NCBI RefSeq assembly: GCF_900114895.1
Contig: NZ_FOUO01000010.1
Location: 1-64,000 of the forward strand
From: Ectothiorhodospira mobilis
Lineage (GTDB): Bacteria; Pseudomonadota; Gammaproteobacteria; Ectothiorhodospirales; Ectothiorhodospiraceae
Direction: 5' to 3'
Length of the DNA: 64,000 bases
Position numbers and translations under genes: made by a program
Shown: positions 8,161 to 16,572 of the stretch, in pieces
Layout of the letters: each line of letters begins with the position of its first letter
How positions within the stretch are numbered: position 1 is the stretch's first letter
Notes under the pieces: model-generated
What the model was told of the DNA's origin: nothing
The model's input: only the letters and a program-made list of their open reading frames with translations
The model's database searches: none

Positions 8161-9602
8161 ATCCGATGCGGGAACCCGTGATCCATGTTGCACGGGTGGT
8201 CCTGGAGGCGGCGACGCCGCTGTCGGTGACCACCGGCCAGCCGGACAGCGTCCTCGATACCGCTCTGGTCACCGATGCCAACGGCCTGCCCGCCCTGCCG
8301 GGGACGAGTCTGGCCGGTGTCCTGCGCCACCTGTGGCAGGCAGAGTACGGGGAAGACAGTGCGAAGGCCGTCTTCGGCTACCAGGAGGGGGATGAGGGGA
8401 CACCCTCCCGCGTTTCGGTCTCCTGGGGCGCCCTGCTGGACAGCCGGGGGCAGCCCGCGGAGGGATTGCTGCTGGGGGCCGATCGCAAGCGCCTGCGGGA
8501 GGATGATGTCCTCCGGGCGGCGGCGGAACTGGTGGAACAGCCCGTGGCCCGGGAGCGGGTGAGCCTCTCGGAACGGGGGGCGGCTGCGGATACCGGCAAG
8601 TTCGACCGGGCCATCCTGCCGGCCGGCCACCGTTTCGCCCTGGAGCTGACCCTGGCCGGCGGGACGGACGAGGAGTGGCAGCAGCTTCTCGGCCTGCTGG
8701 GACACCCAGGTCTGCGCGCGGGCGGCGCCACCCGGGCCGGCCTCGGTCGCCTGCAGCGGGTGACCTGTCACGCCGGCACCTTCGACCGGCGGGATCGGGA
8801 ACAGGCGGCCGCCTTCCTCGCACTGGGGCGGGGTCTGGCCGATACCGAGGGCCTGTCCGAGCATCAGCCAGCGGCGCAGACGGGGGACGCCTGGCTCACC
8901 GCGACCCTCCGACTAGAGCCGGAGGGGCCGTGGCGGATCGGCCAGGGCGAACCCGACCCCGAAGCGAACGAGGAAAAGCCGGCGGATCTCCTGCCGGTGA
9001 CCGAGGGCCGGATCCGCTGGGATGGCGGGACCGGTCGGGTCGAGGAGCGGTCGCTTCTCTTCCCGGCCAGCGGTATCAAGGGCGCGCTGGCGCACCGCTT
9101 CGTCTTCCACGCCCACTGCCTGGCCGGGCGTTGGGCCGAGGACGAGACCGCGACAGAGGCCCCGGAGAAGACGGCGCTCTTCGGCAGCGTCAAGCAGGAC
9201 ACTAAGGGGAAGACCGAGTCCGGTTGGGCCGGCTGCCTCACCCTGGACGATGCCTGGGTGGAGGCCGAGCCGGAACGGCTGCGCGTGATGCACAACGCCA
9301 TCGACCGCTTTACCGGCGGGGTGCGGGACCGGGTCCTGTTCGAGGAGGAAGACCTGCTGGGCGGCGAGGTGCGCCTGCGACTCACACTGGATCGGAGGCG
9401 GCTGGAGCAGTACGCCGCGGAACTCGACATGGACACCGACACCATCCGCCAGGCCCTGTCACGGGCTCTGTCCGATCTCTGCGAGGGCCGTCTGGCCCTG
9501 GGATCTCGGACTACCATCGGCAACGGGATCTTCCGGGGCCGGCTGGAGGGGCCGCTGGGCCACTGGCTGGACGGTGAACAACGGACGATGGAGGCGGCGT
9601 GA
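8157..9602 (+). CDS. double Cas7 (two fused RAMP domains)
   Basis: The protein is 481 aa. Domain 1 (about 8-210) has VLDTALVTDANGLPALPG then GTSLAGVLRHLW, and a glycine-rich GGATRAGLGR; Asp34 aligns with the catalytic Asp of Csm3. Domain 2 (about 235-475) has PASGIKGALAHRFVFHA, the RAMP segment HNAIDRFTGGVRDRVLFEEE and a glycine-rich tail (LGSRTTIGNGIF). Domain 2 lacks an obvious Asp at the cutting position, so only domain 1 is predicted to cleave RNA. Fused Cas7 units are common in III-D and reach their extreme in III-E. The gene overlaps csx10 (ATGA) and ends at TGATG, coupling it to the next gene. Confidence 0.82.
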   Translation: MNPMREPVIHVARVVLEAATPLSVTTGQPDSVLDTALVTDANGLPALPGTSLAGVLRHLWQAEYGEDSAKAVFGYQEGDEGTPSRVSVSWGALLDSRGQPAEGLLLGADRKRLREDDVLRAAAELVEQPVARERVSLSERGAAADTGKFDRAILPAGHRFALELTLAGGTDEEWQQLLGLLGHPGLRAGGATRAGLGRLQRVTCHAGTFDRRDREQAAAFLALGRGLADTEGLSEHQPAAQTGDAWLTATLRLEPEGPWRIGQGEPDPEANEEKPADLLPVTEGRIRWDGGTGRVEERSLLFPASGIKGALAHRFVFHAHCLAGRWAEDETATEAPEKTALFGSVKQDTKGKTESGWAGCLTLDDAWVEAEPERLRVMHNAIDRFTGGVRDRVLFEEEDLLGGEVRLRLTLDRRRLEQYAAELDMDTDTIRQALSRALSDLCEGRLALGSRTTIGNGIFRGRLEGPLGHWLDGEQRTMEAA

Positions 9603-10066
9603 TGGAACAGCTACTGGCGGATTATCAGCGGCTGGCCGAGCGGCGGGCGCTTCCCGCAATGACAGCCGGCCACGTGACCACCGAAGTAGAGAGCTTCAGC
9701 GACCCGGCGGCCCTGGAGGCGCGGATTGCGGAGCTGGGCCCGGCCAGGGGGTGGCGCCTGTGCCAGTCGGGCCAGGGGATCTTCCGGGATGGCTGGCCCG
9801 GGGCGAACCCGGAATGGGGGACGCTGCTGGCCGCCGAGGGTACGCTGCCCGACGGCGCGCTCGCCGTCCACCAGGACGGGGCCGGCGGCTGGCGCCTGGT
9901 GCGCTATCGCCATCAGGACGGCGGCGAGGGGCTCTGTGACGAGGTGGAACTGCTGGCGCAGGGCGGCGGGTGTCTGTGCTATCGCCGTTACTGGGAGCAG
10001 GGACCCACCGGTCCGGGGCAGGTAGCGGCCATTCTGTTGGATGTGCAAGCGGAGCAGGGGGAGTAG
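9602..10066 (+). CDS. Csx19-like small type III-D accessory subunit
   Basis: ATG 9602 overlaps the previous stop (TGATG), giving 154 aa; GTG at 9599 would add one residue. The order of features (an aromatic GWRLC segment, WRLVRYRHQDGGEG, then a DEVELLAQ segment and LCYRRYWEQG) resembles the short Csx19 family found beside csx10. It has no membrane helix, no nuclease motif and few charged clusters. In related operons this protein occupies the slot next to the large RAMP gene, as here. The family match is from memory of pattern and context and is tentative. A divergent small subunit (Cas11 role) is the alternative. Confidence 0.45.
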   Translation: MEQLLADYQRLAERRALPAMTAGHVTTEVESFSDPAALEARIAELGPARGWRLCQSGQGIFRDGWPGANPEWGTLLAAEGTLPDGALAVHQDGAGGWRLVRYRHQDGGEGLCDEVELLAQGGGCLCYRRYWEQGPTGPGQVAAILLDVQAEQGE

Positions 10067-10070
10067 CGTC

Positions 10071-12260
10071 ATGGCAGACCGAAACGGCAATCGCGGTGGG
10101 CAGGAGCAAGCCATCTCGGCCCCCTACAACTTCGTACCGCTCTCCGGCTGGGTCCACACCCCGGAATGGGGCCCCCAGGTCGGGCACGACCGTCCGTTCC
10201 GGGACGGCGTGAGCGGCACTCTGGCCTTCACCCTCCATGCCGACAGCCCCCTCCTGGTGGGCGGGCCTCAGAAGCCGGCCACCGAGAGCGCTCCCGGCGA
10301 GGTCCACCCCTTCCGGCTCGGCGACAATGGTCCCTACGCGATCCCGGGATCCAGCCTCAAGGGCATGCTGCGCTCGGTGGTGGAGATCGCCGGCTTTGGG
10401 CGCATGCGCATGGTGGACGATCAGCGACTCAGCGTCCGCGATCTGACCTCCGGCGCCCGTCCCTTCTACGGCGACCGGATGACGGAGAACAAGGGCGGCG
10501 GCTCCCGGCCGAAGTCCCGGGCCGGCTGGCTGCGTCTGGACCCGGAGACCGGCCGCCCGCGGCTTACGCCCTGCCAGTATGCCCGGGTGGAGCACGATGA
10601 CCTGGCGCGGTTCAGCGGCGACGATTGGTGGAAGGCGGTCAAACGGGAACCGCAGGCGAAGAGAAAGTACGAGCGCTGGCACAGGCGCGCCGGAGACCGG
10701 ACCATCCGTTTTACCCCGGAGCCCGAGAAGGCGCATGACCATAGTCGCGGCAACAAGCTGGTCTACCGCAAGGCTACGGACCTGGGGTCGGGGGAGACCG
10801 AGGGCACCCTGGTATTCACTGGGCAGCCATCTACCCGGGATCCGAAAAAGCCCGGCCGCAAGCACCTGGAGTTCATCTTCTTCGATTGCGACCGGGACGC
10901 CGAACAGGAGATCGCCGAACCGGTGTGGCGGGACTTTCTGCACATCCACGCCGAGAGCGATGACTGGGAAGCGTGGCGGAAGGAGTCGTGGATCCCGGTC
11001 TTCTATCTCGATGACGGAAAGGGTGGGATCGCCTCCATGGGGCTGGCGCTCATGTACCGACTGGCCTACGAGAACAGCATCCACGAGGCCATCGTGCACA
11101 CCAGTTCCGAGCATCTGGCACTCCCCGGGGAGGGGCACGGCTACGACCTGGCCGACCTCCTCTTCGGGACGGTGGGGGCGGAGCAGGATGCCGCCCTGCG
11201 AGGGCGGGTGACCTGCGAGTATGCGACTGCCGAAGGCGATCCGCGCCCCATGAAGCCTCAGACCACCATCCTCAATGGACCCAAGCCGACCTTCTATCCC
11301 AATTATGTTGTTCAGAAGTCCGACGGGCGGGGGCGCCTCAAGGACGCTAAGAAGGGGTATGCCACCTTCATGGACAAGGATGTCGTGATCCGCGGTTTCA
11401 AGCGCTATCCGGCGCGGCCGGCGGATCAGGTCGCCGTCCAGGAGGTGACCAACACACAGCAGAAGAACAGGAAGGTCCAGGTGAAGCTCCATCCCCTGGA
11501 GCCCGGCACCACCTTCCGCGGTCGCATCCGCTTCCATAATCTGCGGCCGGCGGAGCTGGGGGCGCTGCTCTGGGCCATGACCTGGGGTGGGAATCAGCAG
11601 CTCCGCCACGGCCTGGGCATGGGCAAGCCCTTCGGCTTCGGCCAGGTCCGGCTGGAGGTGGACCCCGCGGCTTCCGAACTGCTGCCCAATGATCCGGCAG
11701 TTGGGTCCCCCGCTGTCGATGAGGCGATCCTGGCCCAGTACCGCCAGGCCTTCGTGACGCACATGGAGGCGGAGCACGGCCGGCGCGGCGGTGCCTGGTC
11801 CACCTGCCGCCAGATCGCCAACCTCGTGGCCATGGCCGATCCGGCGAATGCCCCGCAGTACGAGGCAGCCACCGGCACCGAGCTGCGCCACCTGCATCTC
11901 GACGAGCGCACCAACGAGTTCCGCGACGCCAAGAATGCGCACGCGGTGCTCCCCGACTATGCCGCGGTGCTGGGCGTGGAGACGGGCGGCGAGGCCCGTG
12001 GCTCCGGTGGTGCCGGCGACTACGGTCATCCGTGGCTGGACGAGGCCATTCCCCGACTGGTTGCCGAGAACCATGCCCGCGATCCCGAAGAGATCATCCG
12101 GGGCAAGACCCTGGCGGAGGCCTGGAACGGCCTCGAGGGCGAGGAGCGCGAGGCGGTGAGAGCTGCCATCAAGGCCCTCTGGGAGAAGCGCGGCCTGCTC
12201 GAGGACCCGCCAAGGTCCCAGAAGAAACTGATTCGGAACGTCTACGGCTGGCTGGAGTGA
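10071..12260 (+). CDS. TIGR03986-type large RAMP protein
   Basis: Start ATG 10071 follows a purine-rich site (AGGGGGAG) and gives 729 aa; an open frame 30 bp upstream overlaps the previous gene and is less likely. The N-terminus (SAPYNFVPLSGWV, then HDRPFRDGVSG) is the signature of the TIGR03986 type III RAMP family. The RAMP core GPYAIPGSSLKGMLRSVVEI follows, then a large insertion. A C-terminal RAMP part includes the glycine-rich RHGLGMGKPFGFGQVRLEVD. The last 180 residues are helical. In related loci the protein caps or extends the effector complex; the precise role is not known to me. It lies 4 bp behind the Csx19-like gene in the same operon. Confidence 0.88.
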   Translation: MADRNGNRGGQEQAISAPYNFVPLSGWVHTPEWGPQVGHDRPFRDGVSGTLAFTLHADSPLLVGGPQKPATESAPGEVHPFRLGDNGPYAIPGSSLKGMLRSVVEIAGFGRMRMVDDQRLSVRDLTSGARPFYGDRMTENKGGGSRPKSRAGWLRLDPETGRPRLTPCQYARVEHDDLARFSGDDWWKAVKREPQAKRKYERWHRRAGDRTIRFTPEPEKAHDHSRGNKLVYRKATDLGSGETEGTLVFTGQPSTRDPKKPGRKHLEFIFFDCDRDAEQEIAEPVWRDFLHIHAESDDWEAWRKESWIPVFYLDDGKGGIASMGLALMYRLAYENSIHEAIVHTSSEHLALPGEGHGYDLADLLFGTVGAEQDAALRGRVTCEYATAEGDPRPMKPQTTILNGPKPTFYPNYVVQKSDGRGRLKDAKKGYATFMDKDVVIRGFKRYPARPADQVAVQEVTNTQQKNRKVQVKLHPLEPGTTFRGRIRFHNLRPAELGALLWAMTWGGNQQLRHGLGMGKPFGFGQVRLEVDPAASELLPNDPAVGSPAVDEAILAQYRQAFVTHMEAEHGRRGGAWSTCRQIANLVAMADPANAPQYEAATGTELRHLHLDERTNEFRDAKNAHAVLPDYAAVLGVETGGEARGSGGAGDYGHPWLDEAIPRLVAENHARDPEEIIRGKTLAEAWNGLEGEEREAVRAAIKALWEKRGLLEDPPRSQKKLIRNVYGWLE

Positions 12261-12412
12261 GCGGGATCAGGTTCCGGTTCGGACCCCGCAGCAAGCGGAT
12301 CAGGAAGCCGCCGGGGCACGGTTGGAGGCCTACCGTGTCGAGCGACTGGATGAGCAGCCCCGGGAGCACCCCTGATCATTCGCCCCTATTCCGAGCAGAA
12401 GGAGTACCGCCC

Positions 12413-13582
12413 GTGACCCAACTCCACATCCAGCTTGTATCGGCCCAGCTCGCCGGGAACCTGATCCCGGCCCTCATGGAACGGCCCGAGCATGCCGCCC
12501 TCATCGTGACGCCGGCCATGCAGGCGCAGGGCCGGCTCCTGAGAGAGCTCGAGGAGGAGGCCGGCATCTCCGTACAGACCTTCGAGAATGCCCCCGATGC
12601 CGAACTGCCCCGGTTGCACGAGTTTGCTCTGGAGGTGGTGGAGCAACTGCCCGAGGCGGACGAGGTGGTCCTCAACCTCACCGGCGGGAACAAGCTCATG
12701 GCGCTGGGCTTTCTGGAGATGCTCCGCGACACGGTTCACCGCCGGATCTACACCGACACCGCTCACGGCCGCCTGGAGCACCTGCCGGTGGGATCCGAGC
12801 GGGCCGAGTCACCCACCCCCCTGACCCCGGTCCTGGACGTGCCCCTCAGCCTTAGGGCTCAGGGCTTCCGCTACCGTAGCGCCGTCTCCGCCGATGAGCA
12901 CTGGCGGCGTGCGGCCGGCGAACGCAAGCAGGTGGCCAAGAAGCTGGCGGAGGTTGCGCGGGATCACGGCGATTTTCTGGGTGCGCTGAATGGCGTGGCC
13001 TCCCGGGCACTGGACCGGGAAGGCCGATTGGTGGCCCATGAACAGGCCTTTGATTCGCCGCCCCGGGGGCGCTGGGCCCAGAATCTGCGCTGGCTCTGCG
13101 ATGAGGGGCTACTGGACTGGGAGGAGGGGGCGGCTGCCGTAACCTTTCTGGACGAGGCGCACGCTCGCTTCCTCAACGGCGGCTGGCTGGAGGAGTACGT
13201 CTACCACCGGCTCCGGGACGAGGGAATCGACGACGTCGCGCTTGGGGTGGAGGGCACCTGGGATGGCACCGACGGGGCCCGCAATGAGTTGGACGTGGTG
13301 GCGGTCCACGCCAACCGTCTGCTGGTGGTGGAGTGCAAGACCCTGCGCCACGGCCGCGATGATGCCTTGGACGATCAGCAGCTCTATAAGCTGGATAGCA
13401 TCGGCGACAAACTGCGGGGCTTTTTCGGTTCCAGCTGGATGGTCAGTGCGCGTACGCCCACGCAGTCCATGCGTGAGCGCGCCCGTCAGCACCGGATCCG
13501 GCTCATCGGCCCCGACGAGTTGCCCCGGCTGCGCGCGATCGTGCGGGAGTGGAAGGCCTCGGTGGAGGATGCCGGCGCCTGA
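12413..13582 (+). CDS. Card1/Can2-type CARF nuclease (PD-(D/E)xK)
   Basis: GTG 12413 with AAGGAG 8 bp upstream gives 389 aa, close to the family length. Residues 1-150 form a CARF domain with the ligand motif LTGGNKLMALGF (89-100). A winged-helix-like linker follows (about 160-260). The C-terminal nuclease has Glu292-Leu-Asp294 and VVECK (Glu307, Lys309), the PD-(D/E)xK active site. Family members are switched on by cyclic tetra-adenylate and nick DNA and/or cut RNA, causing dormancy. It is the last gene of the plus-strand module, 152 bp after the RAMP gene, and its stop lies 30 bp from the convergent csx16. It gives the III-D-like complex a soluble effector beside TM-SAVED. Confidence 0.9.
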   Translation: MTQLHIQLVSAQLAGNLIPALMERPEHAALIVTPAMQAQGRLLRELEEEAGISVQTFENAPDAELPRLHEFALEVVEQLPEADEVVLNLTGGNKLMALGFLEMLRDTVHRRIYTDTAHGRLEHLPVGSERAESPTPLTPVLDVPLSLRAQGFRYRSAVSADEHWRRAAGERKQVAKKLAEVARDHGDFLGALNGVASRALDREGRLVAHEQAFDSPPRGRWAQNLRWLCDEGLLDWEEGAAAVTFLDEAHARFLNGGWLEEYVYHRLRDEGIDDVALGVEGTWDGTDGARNELDVVAVHANRLLVVECKTLRHGRDDALDDQQLYKLDSIGDKLRGFFGSSWMVSARTPTQSMRERARQHRIRLIGPDELPRLRAIVREWKASVEDAGA

Positions 13583-13595
13583 TCCCTCCGGCATC
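13568..13595. terminator. inverted repeat between the two convergent cas operons
   Basis: GATGCCGG (13568-13575) and CCGGCATC (13588-13595) form an 8-bp stem spanning the card1 stop codon. There is no T-run on either side, so intrinsic termination is uncertain. Its position in the only gap between two convergent operons suggests it limits read-through in both directions. Confidence 0.3.
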
Positions 13596-13612
13596 CGGCC
13601 ATAGGGGATGCA

Positions 13613-13912
13613 TCAGTCGATGGGCCGGACATGAAAGGCCTGAACCCGGGCCCCCAGGGCTTCCAGATCATCGGCGGTGAGTTCCCGCCCCCGCAGGTGC
13701 GGGGGCAGGTCGATGGAGAGGTTGAGGTAGCGGCCGCCCCGTTGGCAGACACGGGCGGCCAGGTGCACGGGCAGGGTGCCGATGACCGTGTCGCCGGGCT
13801 GGATCCGTTCCACGTCCAGGTGGTCGATCTGCTGATCCACCTGGATGCCGTGGCGGGCGGCCCATTCCATGGCGCCGGGATGACGGCTGACGAAGTAGGT
13901 GCGCGGGGCCAT
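13613..13912 (-). CDS. csx16: Csx16 family protein, probable ring nuclease or ligand sponge
   Basis: The 99-aa protein matches Csx16 almost throughout: YFVSRHPGAMEWAARHGI, then HLDVERIQPGDTVIGTLPV, LAARVCQRGGRYLNLSID and RGRELTADDL. Csx16 is a small CARF-like protein of type III loci. Recent work on Csx15, Csx16 and Csx20 places such proteins among cyclic oligoadenylate binders or degraders, so it would shut off signalling. The conserved Arg-His pair (SRHPG) is the likely active or binding site. It is the last gene of the cmr operon, 1 bp after cmr6, so it is made in step with the complex. Confidence 0.92.
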   Translation of the reverse strand: MAPRTYFVSRHPGAMEWAARHGIQVDQQIDHLDVERIQPGDTVIGTLPVHLAARVCQRGGRYLNLSIDLPPHLRGRELTADDLEALGARVQAFHVRPID

Positions 13913-13913
13913 G

Positions 13914-15203
13914 TCATCCCTCCGCCGGGAATACCCGGCACAGGGTGAACTGGTTGCCCTTGGCCTCCACTTCCACCCGGCGGGTGATGGTTTTTTTCCT
14001 CTGTTGCTTCTTTAGTCTTTCCAGTTCCGCTGGATCCCCTAGGACCTGGATGCTGGCCTCCTTGCCCACCACCCGGGCGGTGTTGCCTTCGTGCTGGGCC
14101 AGCAGGGTCTGGTCGTTGGGGGTGTATTCCAGTCTGGCGGCTTCCCAGGTGATGCGCTGGGCCCGAAGTGAGGCCTCGGAGGCGGTCTCCGGGGCCAGGG
14201 GAGAGGCCAGGTTGCGGTCCTCCAGCACGCCATAGCCCACGGCGGTCTTGGCGCCGAAGCCCAGCCAGTCGAAGGCATGGGCGAAGACCGCCTCCATGAG
14301 GGGTTTCCAGCCCGTCTGCAGGGACTCGGGCAGTGACTGCGGCGCGCAGGTGACATGGAAGGTGAAGTCCGTCCCGTCGGGTACGGCGAGAAACGGGACG
14401 GGATTGGGCTGGCCGGCGTCGTGGGGCGGTTGGCCGTTGAAGTAGTATTCCTTGTAGTGGGGGGTCATGATCTCCACCACCATGCCCTTGGCCTCGGGGA
14501 AGACATCCCAGAAGGCGAGGGCCCCCCGGTGGTGGATCCGACGGGGCAGGTCTTTGGATTTCCAGAACCTGTTCAGGAAGGTGGCGCGGTTGTCCACCGT
14601 GCCGGTGTAGCGTTCCCGATCCCCGGGCTGGTCCGCCAGGCCCTGGCGGATGAAGTCGTCCAGATCCGCCCTTTGGGCCAGGGCCTCCAGGGCCCTTTGC
14701 CAGGAGGGGTCCTTGAGGCATTCATCATTCGGGGCCTCGAAGCCGAACAGCCACCAGACGTCCAGCAGGGTGGGGCGCTGGTTGGCGGGATAGGCCCCGG
14801 GATCCAGGGCCAGTTCCTCGGCGGCCCGGCGCAGGACGCCCTTCACCCCGCTGCCGGCCAGGTAGGGCAGGCCGTAGGGGGTGAGGAAGGCGAAACCGTT
14901 CTCCACCGGGTGTTCGTTGCCCAGGCCCGTGGCGAAGGGGGCGGTGGAGCGTGCCTCCACCCGCAGGCCATGGGGGTGGCCCTGGAACAGGGCGTTCTGA
15001 CGCCGGACCAGGGCATCACAAAGGTCCCGGCTGCTGCGGGGTAGGGAGGAGGCCACCTGCTGCAGGGCCGTGTGTTTGGCGTTGTCCTGGCGGGCGAAGT
15101 TGTGGTCCCACACCGGGAAGTAGAGCAGGAAGCGGTGCCCCGGGGCGCAGTCCTTGTAGTCCGCCGACCGGGCTACGTCTTGGGGGATGGCGGGCTGGTT
15201 CAT
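13914..15203 (-). CDS. cmr6: Cmr6, type III-B RAMP protein
   Basis: ATG 15203 overlaps the cmr5 stop (ATGA) and gives 429 aa; a longer open frame overlaps cmr5 further and is rejected. The RAMP core is seen in ENGFAFLTPYGLPYLAGSGV then KGVLRRAAEEL. A Cmr6-type segment FWDVFPEAKGMVVEIMTPHY follows, and the glycine-rich loop is LGFGAKTAVGYG. The C-terminus has a basic KKQQRKKTITRR stretch. Cmr6 with Cmr1 caps the 3' end of the crRNA in the complex. It is somewhat longer than the archaeal prototypes. Confidence 0.95.
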   Translation of the reverse strand: MNQPAIPQDVARSADYKDCAPGHRFLLYFPVWDHNFARQDNAKHTALQQVASSLPRSSRDLCDALVRRQNALFQGHPHGLRVEARSTAPFATGLGNEHPVENGFAFLTPYGLPYLAGSGVKGVLRRAAEELALDPGAYPANQRPTLLDVWWLFGFEAPNDECLKDPSWQRALEALAQRADLDDFIRQGLADQPGDRERYTGTVDNRATFLNRFWKSKDLPRRIHHRGALAFWDVFPEAKGMVVEIMTPHYKEYYFNGQPPHDAGQPNPVPFLAVPDGTDFTFHVTCAPQSLPESLQTGWKPLMEAVFAHAFDWLGFGAKTAVGYGVLEDRNLASPLAPETASEASLRAQRITWEAARLEYTPNDQTLLAQHEGNTARVVGKEASIQVLGDPAELERLKKQQRKKTITRRVEVEAKGNQFTLCRVFPAEG

Positions 15204-15598
15204 CGTGGGTTCCCTCCCTGGGCCGTTTCCACCGCGTCCACGAACTGGCGGATCCATTTGAGGGTTTCCAGGGCGCTGTCGGTGGCCCGGCGGTAGGTCT
15301 CGGAATCCGCCTGTTGCAGGCGCTTCATGAAGTCTTGAAAGAGGTTTTGACCGGCATTTTCCGGCAGGTTCTCGCCCCAGAGCTCCCGGGTGATGCCCCG
15401 GATGATGTGATCCAGCAGGCGCTGGTGATGGGCGTCCTTGCTCTTGTAGAAGGCCAGCACCGGCATGAGCCCGCTGGTCATGATCAGGGCGGGGGCCCCC
15501 TTGGCCAGTTTGCGGTAGTTTTCGCCGCCGTGTTGCATGCCCTGGGCGGCCACCTCCCAGGCGAAGGCGGCGCGTTGCTGATCAAGGGTCTGCTGCAT
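15200..15598 (-). CDS. cmr5: Cmr5, small helical subunit
   Basis: The protein is 132 aa and all-helical, starting with the family pattern QTLDQQRAAFAWEVA and carrying ALIMTSGLMPVLAFYKSK, the usual Cmr5 core. Cmr5 (Cas11 type) forms the minor filament that contacts target RNA. It overlaps cmr6 by 4 bp and lies 3 bp after cmr4. Confidence 0.95.
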   Translation of the reverse strand: MQQTLDQQRAAFAWEVAAQGMQHGGENYRKLAKGAPALIMTSGLMPVLAFYKSKDAHHQRLLDHIIRGITRELWGENLPENAGQNLFQDFMKRLQQADSETYRRATDSALETLKWIRQFVDAVETAQGGNPR

Positions 15599-15601
15599 GG
15601 C

Positions 15602-16534
15602 TCAGGCCTCCCGGGAGACGGGGTGGATCAGGATCAGGCCGCGGCCGGTGCTGCCGTCGCCGCCCATCTGCACGATGCGATCGGCGATGCCGGGCAGGGT
15701 CCCGTCCCCTTGCAGCACCCGGGAGAGGACCTCCCCGGCATCCTCCAGGGCGTTTTCGGGTTTCTTGTCCTTCTTGTAGCGCTCCACGCTGGCCTGGACC
15801 AGGCCTACCAGCAGCGATTCCGGCGGCAGGTTCTCCACGTAGAACAGGCCGCCGCCATCCGCCGTCCCGGAGAGGTCATCGATGCGTACGTGGGGCTCCA
15901 CCACCATGCCATGCCGGGCGAAATGGGCGAAATCGGTGTCCGAGAGGATCACCAGGTCCTTTTGGAGTTTTTCCGCGAAGAATGCGTTTTCCGCCCCCGG
16001 GGGCAGGGCGTGCCGGGCCAGCCATTCAGCGATGGCCTGACGTCCGGTTTCGGCCTCGCAGGGCGCGAAGGTGAAGGCCTCCAATACGAGCCGGTCCTGG
16101 CTCAGCAGCTCCTTGCGGACGGCGGCCTGGTTGTCGGGGATCGCCGGGACCTCCCAGGGGCAGGGCAGGCCGGCCATCCCCGCCAGGCGCTTGGCCCGGG
16201 CCAGGGCCAGGGGGCAGGTGGCATAGACAAATCCCCCCTTGAGGGCGCGCACCGGCAGGCACATCAGTTGCGCGTCGCTGAAGGCCACGGCCCCGGCGTG
16301 CTCCGAGGCGTCGGTTTCCGGGCCGAACAGGCGCTCCAGCAGGTGGTCCGTCTTGCCCCAGAGGGCGTGTAAGTGATGGCGCACCGCCCCCTTGATGCCG
16401 GAGGCGGCGAACTGCGGATGCTGGGTATGCACCTCCCGCTGGATGGGGCTGTCGATGGCGCCCACCGCCGTGCCAGCCCCCATGTGCGCGGGGCTGGTGG
16501 CGTAGTAGAAGACCAGTTGTTGTGCGGCGAACAT
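15602..16534 (-). CDS. cmr4: Cmr4, backbone RNA-cutting subunit
   Basis: The 310-aa protein opens with the family motif HMGAGTAVGAIDSPIQREV; Asp28 is the catalytic Asp of target-RNA cleavage. The RAMP loop is FAASGIKGAVRHHL, and the glycine-rich tail is GDGSTGRGLILIH. Cmr4 repeats along the crRNA and cuts every 6 nt. It lies 38 bp after cmr3 and directly before cmr5. Confidence 0.96.
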   Translation of the reverse strand: MFAAQQLVFYYATSPAHMGAGTAVGAIDSPIQREVHTQHPQFAASGIKGAVRHHLHALWGKTDHLLERLFGPETDASEHAGAVAFSDAQLMCLPVRALKGGFVYATCPLALARAKRLAGMAGLPCPWEVPAIPDNQAAVRKELLSQDRLVLEAFTFAPCEAETGRQAIAEWLARHALPPGAENAFFAEKLQKDLVILSDTDFAHFARHGMVVEPHVRIDDLSGTADGGGLFYVENLPPESLLVGLVQASVERYKKDKKPENALEDAGEVLSRVLQGDGTLPGIADRIVQMGGDGSTGRGLILIHPVSREA

Positions 16535-16572
16535 GTGCGGTTCCTTGTGTTGCGTGGATGAGGGTTACGGAT

